Below are positions 1 through 5,835 of a stretch of DNA of 6,008 nucleotides, piece by piece. The notes beneath the pieces are model-generated. The model was not told the origin of the DNA. It ran no database searches and worked only from the letters and a program-made list of their open reading frames with translations. Where the stretch lies: the NCBI GenBank assembly GCA_945788675.1, contig CALZMY010000039.1, forward strand, positions 1 to 6,008, read 5' to 3'. The translations under genes and the position numbers were made by a program. The DNA is from an uncultured Gammaproteobacteria bacterium (GTDB lineage Bacteria; Pseudomonadota; Gammaproteobacteria; SZUA-140). Position 1 is the stretch's first letter, and every line of letters starts with the position of its first letter.

Positions 1-625
1 CTGCGACGTTATCACAATGTTGTTCTAGCTGATGTCTGAGTGGGGCGATATCGTCATCATTGCACGACTCACCAAAACGACAGCTCGGTGCATCGACAAA
101 GTACTGCTGTACCAGCACATCACTAAAGAGTGAATGCATACCAGTCACCGGATCACACACTGACATCGCGCCGAAGGTATCACCGTGGTAACCGCTGCGA
201 ATCGTCAGGAAGCGCTGTTTGCTCGAGTGTCCTTTGGCGTGCCAGTACTGAATCGCCATCTTCATCGCCACTTCGACCGCGACCGAACCGGAGTCGGAAA
301 AGAAGACCGTCTGCAGCGCCGCAGGGGTCAGTTCGACGAGACGTGTAGCGAGTTCGACTGCTGGCTGGTGGGTCAACCCACCAAACATCACATGCGACAT
401 CTTTGCCATCTGTGCCTGCAACGCCTCATTCATAACCGGGTGGTTGTAACCGTGGATCGCTGACCACCACGACGACATGCCGTCGATTAATTCACGGCCA
501 TCGGCAAATTTAAGGCGCACCCCATTGGCAGAGACCACTGGAAAGATTGGCAGGTCGGCACCGATGGCGCTATAGGGGTGCCAGACATGCGCACTGTCCA
601 GCATCAGCAGTTGTTGCGCGTCCAC
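1..625 (-). CDS. bioA: Adenosylmethionine-8-amino-7-oxononanoate aminotransferase, N-terminal half (cut by window edge)
   Basis: BioA is the PLP-dependent cytoplasmic enzyme that moves an amino group from S-adenosylmethionine to KAPA, giving DAPA, in biotin synthesis. My translation gives 208 residues, about half of the roughly 430-residue family length. Landmarks match the E. coli protein closely: HVWHPY (13-18), DGMSSWW (48-54), AIHGYNHP (56-63), MSHVMFGG (76-83), DSGSVAVEVAMKMA (111-124, with the PLP-phosphate SGS) and GYHGDTFGAMSVCDP (145-159, with the Tyr that stacks on PLP). The catalytic lysine lies beyond the left edge. The start is GTG at 625-623. An in-frame TAA lies upstream near 677, CGGAG sits 10 nt before the GTG, and the distance to HVWHPY equals that of E. 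coli BioA. No other biotin gene is visible, and a terminator hairpin separates it from the sensor gene upstream. Identity is very secure. Confidence 0.96.
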   Translation of the reverse strand, partial: MDAQQLLMLDSAHVWHPYSAIGADLPIFPVVSANGVRLKFADGRELIDGMSSWWSAIHGYNHPVMNEALQAQMAKMSHVMFGGLTHQPAVELATRLVELTPAALQTVFFSDSGSVAVEVAMKMAIQYWHAKGHSSKQRFLTIRSGYHGDTFGAMSVCDPVTGMHSLFSDVLVQQYFVDAPSCRFGESCNDDDIAPLRHQLEQHCDNVA

Positions 626-640
626 CTGAGTAATACTCCG

Positions 641-660
641 AATATTTATAATAAATTTAT
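641..660 (-). promoter_or_regulatory. AT-rich possible -10 region in front of bioA
   Basis: Between the hairpin at 701-730 and the bioA start lies a 20-bp stretch of pure A/T on the minus strand. It contains TATAAA (650-645) and the 13-bp palindrome ATTTATTATAAAT (656-644). bioA needs its own promoter if the hairpin terminates transcription, and this is the best candidate. No convincing -35 box is seen at 16-18 bp, so the call is weak. There is no match to the BirA operator half-site TTGTAAACC. Confidence 0.3.
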
Positions 661-700
661 GACCGAGACCATTTTAGGAGATTGCACTCACTACCGCATT

Positions 701-730
701 ATAAAAACCTCCCCTTTTGAAAAAGGGGGA
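701..730 (-). terminator. Intrinsic terminator after the HAMP-PAS sensor gene
   Basis: On the minus strand, 33 nt after the sensor stop codon, CCCCTTTT (728-721) is followed by a two-base TC loop and AAAAGGGG (718-711). In RNA the innermost A-U pairs would open to give a loop of normal size. A run of five T plus AT follows at 707-701 after a short AGG spacer. The stem plus T-run is the standard Rho-independent form. The core resembles CCCCCTTTT-type palindromes that occur in many copies in some proteobacterial genomes, so it could also be a dispersed repeat used as a terminator. The run of A and T on both sides would let it work weakly in the other direction. Confidence 0.7.
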
Positions 731-762
731 TTTAGAAATATTTGAACGCTTCAGGCTATCCG

Positions 763-1917
763 TTACCGCTCGGTTAGATCGCGCACAATACAGATGAAAC
801 GGCGTTCATCTTCAACAAACATCTCGCTGATCGTGATCTCAATCGGAAACACGGAACCATCCTGATGCTCTCCTTCGCCTTCGCGACTGCGCTTCTCGAC
901 ACCGCTTGTCTCCTCAGTGAGGTATTGTTCAATCACGCGATCATGCTCTGGGCGAAAACTATCTGACATCAGCATTGCAACACTACGGCCCGTCATGTTT
1001 GATGCCTGATAACCAAACATTTTTTCGGCTGCAGGATTAACCTGCTCGATGAGGCCGTGATCATCGATGATCACAATCGCCTCAACAACGTTATCCATGA
1101 CAGCGCCAGCACGGGTTTCGATCACATGCAGCTTCTGTTGCATCCGATTAAACACGGCACTCAGCTCAGCTATCTCATCCTGTCGATCAACCATCAGCTT
1201 CACGCCACGATCGCCTTTACCTGCTTGCCACATCGCATCACGCAGCAGACCCACAGGACGCAACACACTCTGTCGCAGCGCCAACCATAGCGCCAGGCCC
1301 AGAATCAATACTACCAGTGATGACATCCCCCACAGATTAAGCCGCATTGTCTGGATACGCTCACTCGCGCCGCCAGTGGAGACCGCCAGCTTGAGTACAC
1401 CACGCAGTTGCGATTCATCATAACCATGGCAGGCAAGACATTCGAGTTGCGCCTTGATGGGCATGTAGAGCACCAGCTGTTCCGGCTGAAGGTCATCGAC
1501 AACAACATCACCGGCCAGCGCTTCCTCGAAGTGGATAGAACGTTGCTCATGTGTTTTATGGGAAGGCGCCACCGGCTGACGACTAAAGCGTGGTTGCTGC
1601 AGAAAGCGATTCACCGCTTCGATCGTCGCGGTATCCGTAAAGGCCTCGCGTCCATCACTCCGCAACACCTCGATATCGACCACCCCGGGCTCACCACGCA
1701 TGCGCTCGAGCCACTCACGCGCCAGCATCCCCTGCCCATTTAGCATCAGCGTCTGCAGGCTCGCCAGCATGGTACGCGCATGCGTTTTTGTCTGCGCAAT
1801 ATCCTCATTCTTGATGGAGTGCGTTAATTGATGATCGACAGAAAAACCGACAACCAATAACAGCCCAACCAGAATAGAAGAGATGACAACAGCAATACGT
1901 GTCCCTAAACTTTTCAA
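763..1917 (-). CDS. Membrane sensor with periplasmic CxxCH haem motif, HAMP and C-terminal PAS domain, no output domain
   Basis: 384 residues. Visible parts: TM helix about 8-27; periplasmic domain about 28-192 with CLACH (C160, C163, H164), a c-type haem attachment site, followed by a YDESQLRGVLKLAVS segment typical of periplasmic haem domains in HAMP sensors; TM helix about 193-215; HAMP about 215-267; S-box PAS about 268-384 ending in the usual VRDLTER. The stop follows at once, exactly where a histidine kinase, GGDEF or other module normally begins, and the 137 bp downstream holds only a terminator and the bioA leader. It therefore senses but must signal through another protein. The PAS carries FixL-like HD and R positions (H325, R345). 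The start is TTG at 1917-1915: an in-frame TAA lies just upstream, and a GAG sits 8 nt before it. Its own promoter is likely. The domains are secure; the ligand and partner are unknown. Confidence 0.85.
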   Translation of the reverse strand: MKSLGTRIAVVISSILVGLLLVVGFSVDHQLTHSIKNEDIAQTKTHARTMLASLQTLMLNGQGMLAREWLERMRGEPGVVDIEVLRSDGREAFTDTATIEAVNRFLQQPRFSRQPVAPSHKTHEQRSIHFEEALAGDVVVDDLQPEQLVLYMPIKAQLECLACHGYDESQLRGVLKLAVSTGGASERIQTMRLNLWGMSSLVVLILGLALWLALRQSVLRPVGLLRDAMWQAGKGDRGVKLMVDRQDEIAELSAVFNRMQQKLHVIETRAGAVMDNVVEAIVIIDDHGLIEQVNPAAEKMFGYQASNMTGRSVAMLMSDSFRPEHDRVIEQYLTEETSGVEKRSREGEGEHQDGSVFPIEITISEMFVEDERRFICIVRDLTER

Positions 1918-1947
1918 GGCATGATCTCTAAATTATCTAGAACCGGG

Positions 1948-1976
1948 ATAGTAGGTAACTTACAATCTAACGTCAA
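1948..1976 (-). promoter_or_regulatory. Sigma70-type promoter for the sensor gene
   Basis: On the minus strand TTGACG (1976-1971) is followed by an exact 17-bp spacer and TACTAT (1953-1948), which gives five and four of six consensus matches. Transcription would begin near 1940, leaving a leader of about 25 nt before the TTG start at 1917. This suggests the sensor is transcribed separately from the propeller operon, although no clear terminator is seen after the propeller gene at 2097, so read-through is possible. Confidence 0.6.
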
Positions 1977-2096
1977 ACAAAAAGATAGATAAATTAAGGT
2001 TCTTTAATAACCACCGATGACTCACGATAATTAGATCGCTGACAGCAGAGTAGATAACAGCACGTTTCAATACAATGCGAGGACAACCTGTCTACG

Positions 2097-3434
2097 TCAG
2101 ATCTCCCCACTCAATTTTGCGACACCACCAAAGCTACCGACCCACATCGTCCCGTCTGGCGCCTTGGCCATTGAGAAGACGTTATCGGCAAACAGGCCGT
2201 CAAAGGTGGTCATCACATCAAAGCCTTTACCTTCTTTTTTGAAACGCGCCATTCCCTTGCTGGTACCGATCCACAGCTGCCCATCGATATCGATATCCAG
2301 CATGAAGATGTGATTACCTGGCAGACCATCGTCAGTGGTGTAGTTGGTCCAGCTTTCACCATCGAAGCGTGCCAGTCCACCGCCCCAGGTACCGGCCCAG
2401 ACGATGCCATCACTATCGACCTTCAATGAAATGATGTAGTTTGGATTGTAGGCGATATCCACATCCTCCATCCCCTGGTCGCTCTTTTGACGCGCGTGAT
2501 GTTGAGAGGCTTTAGCCGGATCATTTTTTGAAGTGATGGCATCACGTACAACTTCAATCGACGCGCCTAAACCATCCTTATGCTGCCAGTTCTGCCATTT
2601 GCCGCCGCGGTACAACGCCAGCCCCTCTTCGGTCGCCAGCCAGATATCACCATTGAGCCCCTCTTCGACCCCGTAGACCCAGCGATTAGGAATGCCACCA
2701 TCGGTATTCTCAACGGTAAACATGTCCCACTTTGAGCTATCGTCGAGATCACCGCCACGGATGCGATTGGCACCGGACCAGGTCGCGATCCAGACATCAC
2801 CATTGCGGGTCTTTTGCAGATCATAGACGAACTGGTCTGCCAGTCCATTGGGGATGTTGTAATTTGTCCACACGCTGGTCTCCAGGTCCATCACCGAAAG
2901 GCCACCACCATAGGTGCCCACGGCCAGCTTGTTATCGAGTCGACTGACATGAAAGACACCATTGGAAAGTACCCCTTCGATACGGTTGTCGAAGACATCG
3001 TACTTATCATCCACGGTGTTGTAACGAATCACTCCACCCGAGGTACCAATCCAGACATATTGGCCATCCACTACCAATCCCTTCACATTACGATTGCCAA
3101 CCCGAAAGTGAGCAAACTTACTATCACCCGTCAGCTGTGTGACCGGGGTCTGTGCGCTGCCGCCTCTGCCCGCAAGATCGGCCTGTGGCGTCGATGGCTG
3201 CGGAAATGTACTCATTTGCGCAACAGGCTCAGCCTCCATCGAAGGGTGGTTAAGTGGCACCTGTGCACCGGGGGCTAATTCGTTAGCAACCATGCTGCCG
3301 TTGGCCGCTGCTGGCTGAGCTTTTTTCATTGCAATCTCATTGCTCGCCTGCTGTGTGCCCAGCATATATCCGCCGACCACCATAAAGCCCATGATGATCA
3401 CTACCACCGCTAACGCCTTGAAATTCAGATTCAC
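2097..3434 (-). CDS. Membrane-anchored seven-bladed propeller protein (stand-alone Reg_prop type)
   Basis: About 445 residues. An N-terminal hydrophobic segment (AVVVIIMGFMVVGGYML) acts as a signal anchor, followed by a Pro/Ala/Gln-rich linker to about residue 105 and then seven repeats of about 42 residues. Each repeat carries a W-x-G/A-T-x-x-G strand: WIGTSGG, AVGTYGG (Trp lost), WIATWSG, WLATEEG, WAGTWGG, WIGTSKG, WVGSFGG. Such repeats are the Reg_prop type, usually the sensor part of hybrid two-component proteins, but here no kinase follows. An insertion of about 40 residues ending in YNPNY lies between blades 4 and 5. No cysteine is present. The likely start is GTG at 3434-3432, because AAGG (3446-3443) sits 8 nt upstream. 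A GTG at 3443 would add three residues but overlaps that Shine-Dalgarno site. It lies 59 nt after its paralogue and is probably in the same operon. Ligand unknown. Confidence 0.85.
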   Translation of the reverse strand: MNLNFKALAVVVIIMGFMVVGGYMLGTQQASNEIAMKKAQPAAANGSMVANELAPGAQVPLNHPSMEAEPVAQMSTFPQPSTPQADLAGRGGSAQTPVTQLTGDSKFAHFRVGNRNVKGLVVDGQYVWIGTSGGVIRYNTVDDKYDVFDNRIEGVLSNGVFHVSRLDNKLAVGTYGGGLSVMDLETSVWTNYNIPNGLADQFVYDLQKTRNGDVWIATWSGANRIRGGDLDDSSKWDMFTVENTDGGIPNRWVYGVEEGLNGDIWLATEEGLALYRGGKWQNWQHKDGLGASIEVVRDAITSKNDPAKASQHHARQKSDQGMEDVDIAYNPNYIISLKVDSDGIVWAGTWGGGLARFDGESWTNYTTDDGLPGNHIFMLDIDIDGQLWIGTSKGMARFKKEGKGFDVMTTFDGLFADNVFSMAKAPDGTMWVGSFGGVAKLSGEI

Positions 3435-3439
3435 ATCTC

Positions 3440-3446
3440 TCACCTT
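3440..3446 (-). promoter_or_regulatory. Ribosome binding site that decides the propeller start
   Basis: The minus strand reads AAGGTGA here, a good match to the anti-Shine-Dalgarno complement. Its AAGG core is 8 nt from the GTG at 3434-3432, the normal distance, and directly abuts the alternative GTG at 3443, which is too close. This favours the shorter protein. Confidence 0.55.
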
Positions 3447-3471
3447 TTGTTCAATTCATGCCGGCTGCAGG

Positions 3472-3489
3472 CAGGATAAATTTACCCTG
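3472..3489. repeat. 18-bp near-perfect palindrome between the two propeller genes
   Basis: CAGGATAAATTTACCCTG reads as its own reverse complement except for one base pair (positions 3476 and 3485). It starts 4 bp after the stop codon of the upstream propeller gene. With no loop it is a poor RNA hairpin and no T-run follows, so it looks more like a dimeric protein-binding site or an mRNA-processing site than a terminator. It could also be chance in an AT-rich gap. Confidence 0.35.
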
Positions 3490-3493
3490 GAGC

Positions 3494-4729
3494 CTATTCA
3501 CCAAATCCAATACGAGTCACGCCACCACGCGTGCCAGCCCACACCTCTCCCGCAGGATGCGCTATGACTGTATAGACATTGTCATCGATCAAACCGTTCC
3601 CACGATCTTTGGCAAAGGTTTGCCACGCCTTACCATCAAAACGTGATAACCCCTTGTTGGTGCCAAACCAGAAGACACCATCGCCATCCTGCGCAATGCT
3701 GTAGACAATATCACCCGCCAGGCCATCCTCAGTGGTAAGACTCTGCCACCTCTCACCATCATAAAAGCTAACCCCGCCGCCCCATGTGCCAGCCCAGACT
3801 TTGCCATCTGCCGCCACTAGCACAGAGAAGACATAGCCGGGGTTATAGGTCTGTTGCCCTTCAGAAAGTATGCTAAGATCGTGCCGTTCGCGCGTACCCA
3901 GCCCAGTATTCTGACTCACCGGCAGATTTTTTTTATTGGGCGCACCAATCCCGTCTTCGTGTGTAAACGCATGCCAGCTGGTGCCATCAAACATCGAAAT
4001 ACCTCCCTCGGTGCCGAGCCACATACGTCCTTTATTATCGCTGGCGATGCCGTAGACCCACTCGTTGACCAGCTCTTTCACATAGGTTGCCGTGAACTGA
4101 TCATCTGCGCTATTGAACTGGTTCGCACCCCCCCAGGTACCGACCCACAGTGAACCATCCTGTGCTTCACCAAAAGAGTAGACCCAGTAATCGGCAAGGC
4201 CATGCATGGGAAAAAAAGTCTTCCATTCGCCATTACGATAACGTGTCATGCCGCCACCGTTGGTACCAAACCACTTGTTCCCCTGACTGTCGACCATGAT
4301 GCTAAAGACATATTCGTTGGCGAGTCCATCACGGCGGGAGTAAGTGGCGCGCATATCATAACTATCGAGATCAATCTCAAGCACCCCGGCAGAGGTTCCC
4401 ACCCAGATCGCCTTGTCATGCTGATCAACTGCCAGCGAACGTACAAACACCCCCTCACCGACACCAAATGATTCCAGCACACGAGGTAAACTGCTGCGTG
4501 TGCTGCCTGCGCTCGTAGAGACTGGTTTGTCTGCCTGATTTACCGACGTGGTCGAGGCCACTGCTGCTGCGACAGATGCAGCTGTTCCCTGAGTTTGAAC
4601 CTTGACAGCTGGTTGCGTCATGGTCGCGGGAGCCACAGCATCATTAGTAGCGCTATCGGAACTGGAACAGGCTGCCAGTAACAGTACCGGCGAAAATGCC
4701 AGCACGGCCAGGGTTAAGCGTTCACTCAT
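3494..4729 (-). CDS. Seven-bladed propeller lipoprotein (stand-alone Reg_prop type)
   Basis: 411 residues. A lipobox LAAC places the lipidated cysteine at C21, and the following Ser fits outer-membrane sorting by the E. coli rule. A low-complexity Ala/Ser/Thr/Val tether runs to about residue 80. Seven blades follow with W-x-G-T-x-x-G strands at W109, W153, W195, W237, W312, W354 and W397. The 42-44 residue spacing is broken only by about 33 extra residues (261-294) between blades 4 and 5, ending in YNPGY. The blades match those of the next gene one for one, so the two are paralogues from a tandem duplication. There is no cysteine besides C21 and no kinase domain. The ATG start overlaps the cytochrome c stop codon as ATGA with no clear ribosome site, so translational coupling is likely. 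The fold is secure; the ligand or partner is unknown, and a redox-partner scaffold is inferred from context only. Confidence 0.88.
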   Translation of the reverse strand: MSERLTLAVLAFSPVLLLAACSSSDSATNDAVAPATMTQPAVKVQTQGTAASVAAAVASTTSVNQADKPVSTSAGSTRSSLPRVLESFGVGEGVFVRSLAVDQHDKAIWVGTSAGVLEIDLDSYDMRATYSRRDGLANEYVFSIMVDSQGNKWFGTNGGGMTRYRNGEWKTFFPMHGLADYWVYSFGEAQDGSLWVGTWGGANQFNSADDQFTATYVKELVNEWVYGIASDNKGRMWLGTEGGISMFDGTSWHAFTHEDGIGAPNKKNLPVSQNTGLGTRERHDLSILSEGQQTYNPGYVFSVLVAADGKVWAGTWGGGVSFYDGERWQSLTTEDGLAGDIVYSIAQDGDGVFWFGTNKGLSRFDGKAWQTFAKDRGNGLIDDNVYTVIAHPAGEVWAGTRGGVTRIGFGE

Positions 4730-5067
4730 CGACGCAGTTTTCTCAGATAGGTAATGACATCGGAGACTTCATCGTCTTTAAGGATCGCGCGAAAGGCGGG
4801 CATCATCCCCTTGCCATTGGTGATCTTGTCCAACAGCTCGCCATCCGCCTTCAATAAACCTTCGCCACGTGAAAAATCGGCAACGCCGGGGAGATTACTC
4901 TTGCCGCTGGCACCGTGACATTTTTTACAGTGCTGATTATAAAGCTTGCCGCCATTGACCGGATCACCTGCTATCGCTTGCGGCGCGCCAATCAACATCA
5001 CACAACACAGCAGTGCGACACCGCGGCAACCGATACCAATCTTTTTCAGCAAATTTGTACTGTTCAT
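4726..5067 (-). CDS. Small class I cytochrome c, periplasmic
   Basis: 113 residues. A Sec signal peptide with a long hydrophobic core ends at AIA-G (cleavage near 33/34), leaving a mature domain of about 80 residues. The haem is attached at CKKCH (C47, C50, axial H51), and the distal ligand is probably M89 in the GKGMMPAF segment. The C-terminal helix (DDEVSDVITYLRKL) is typical of monohaem class I cytochromes of the c5/c553 size. It would carry single electrons in the periplasm and needs the Ccm system, whose CcmI gene ends 770 bp upstream. The ATG start has GGGG 7 nt upstream. It lies 45 nt after the thioredoxin gene and overlaps the propeller lipoprotein gene by 4 bp, so a link to the propeller is strongly suggested. 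Its physiological partner is not known. Confidence 0.93.
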   Translation of the reverse strand: MNSTNLLKKIGIGCRGVALLCCVMLIGAPQAIAGDPVNGGKLYNQHCKKCHGASGKSNLPGVADFSRGEGLLKADGELLDKITNGKGMMPAFRAILKDDEVSDVITYLRKLRR

Positions 5068-5112
5068 ATCATATCCCCTGGTTCAATATCGCTCTCAATA
5101 AAGATTACGACA

Positions 5113-5682
5113 TTATTCTCTCACATCCTGATGCAGGATACCCTGTAACGGTGCTGCATCACCCGCGTAGGCCGCTTCCAGCGCCGCGATCACCCGCGGA
5201 CTATCCCATTCACGCTCACCCTCAATGCTGATCAACAACTTGCCATCCGGCCCGATCAGATAGGTATCGGGATACCCCTGCACCCCCAGTCGTTCGCGCG
5301 CGATCTCCATTTGCAGGTCAATATAACTGATCAGCTTGATCTTACGGTCGATCAGATATTCGCGTGGCTGGTGTTTATCGTCATCAACCGACAACCCCAA
5401 CACGGCGAAACGTTCGGGATCGAGCTGCTCACCAAGACGCTGCAGACTCGGCAGTTCGTTACGGCACGGGCGACACCAGGTGGCCCAGACATTCAGCACC
5501 ACCAGTTTACCGCGCAGTTGTGATATCGCTAGATCCTCTCGGTCCAGCCCCGGCAACACCACGTCTGGAAATGGTTCGCCCGGCATGATGCGAGGATGAA
5601 CCTCTGTAACCTCTGCCTCCTGCATCATGTCGCACGCCGTCAATAACAGCGCCAGCAGTGACAATAGAAGCGATCGGTACAC
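5113..5682 (-). CDS. TlpA/CcmG-family thiol-disulfide oxidoreductase lipoprotein
   Basis: 189 residues. A lipobox LTAC puts the lipidated cysteine at C17, and the following Asp suggests retention on the periplasmic face of the inner membrane. The thioredoxin fold covers about 33-172: VVLNVWATWCRPC with active cysteines C70 and C73, an AVLGLSVDDD strand, and the cis-proline loop GVQGYPDT (P138). WCxxC plus this loop is the ResA/TlpA/CcmG pattern, that is, a periplasmic reductase of protein disulfides, often those in the CxxCH of apocytochromes. True CcmG normally lies before ccmH-ccmI and has a TM anchor; this one follows ccmI and is a lipoprotein, so I do not use ccmG. The start is GTG at 5682-5680 with GGGAG 7 nt upstream. 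It heads the run with cytochrome c and the propellers, and its electron source would be DsbD/CcdA. The biological substrate is inferred. Confidence 0.92.
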   Translation of the reverse strand: MYRSLLLSLLALLLTACDMMQEAEVTEVHPRIMPGEPFPDVVLPGLDREDLAISQLRGKLVVLNVWATWCRPCRNELPSLQRLGEQLDPERFAVLGLSVDDDKHQPREYLIDRKIKLISYIDLQMEIARERLGVQGYPDTYLIGPDGKLLISIEGEREWDSPRVIAALEAAYAGDAAPLQGILHQDVRE

Positions 5683-5700
5683 CGTTAATCTCCCAGGGTG

Positions 5701-5774
5701 CCTCTAAAATAATACGTCATTCCGGCGCAGGTGACCGAAGGAAATGCCCTTGGGTGCCGGAATGACGGTAGAGG
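5701..5774. repeat. Long interrupted inverted repeat between ccmI and the tlpA-like gene
   Basis: CGTCATTCCGGC (5715-5726) is perfectly matched by GCCGGAATGACG (5756-5767). Outside these, CCTCTA (5701-5706) matches TAGAGG (5769-5774), with an eight-base bulge on one side and one base on the other. The loop of 29 nt has its own weak AAGG/CCTT pairing. On the minus strand the inner stem is followed by TATTATTTTA, so it could end ccmI transcription. The same TATTAT (5714-5709) is also a good -10 box for the tlpA-like gene. Palindromes with the GTCATTCCGGC core are common dispersed repeats in proteobacteria, and a small MITE-like or REP-like element is equally possible. Confidence 0.7.
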
Positions 5775-5835
5775 AATAACCTGTCGCCTCAAACTCAATC
5801 CACGACCAGAAAAATTGATGCATAGATCATCTCAC

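Noticed and set aside
185..463. Plus-strand open frame of 92 codons
   Set aside because: It is the reverse of the bioA coding sequence, which matches the family along its full visible length.
626..762. Lost kinase domain or frameshift after the sensor stop
   Set aside because: The minus-strand sequence here holds a terminator hairpin and AT-rich leader, with no kinase-like or coiled-coil translation in any frame that I could see.
1980..2096. Terminator after the anchored propeller gene
   Set aside because: Only 4-bp stems (GGTT/AACC near 1998-2013, GACA/TGTC near 2082-2092) are present and the T-run is not adjacent to a stable stem.
2814..3278. Open frame of 154 codons on the plus strand
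   Set aside because: It lies wholly antisense to the propeller gene, its translation has no domain-like features, and the minus frame has clear repeats and a ribosome site.
3435..3443. GTG at 3443 as start of the anchored propeller
   Set aside because: It overlaps the AAGGTGA site and would have no spacer; the GTG at 3434 has an 8-nt spacer. The difference is only three residues, so this is a preference and not a proof.
5065..5095. TTGAGA and TATGAT as a promoter before the cytochrome gene
   Set aside because: The spacer is 19 bp and the -10 box would touch the start codon, leaving no room for a leader with the ribosome site.
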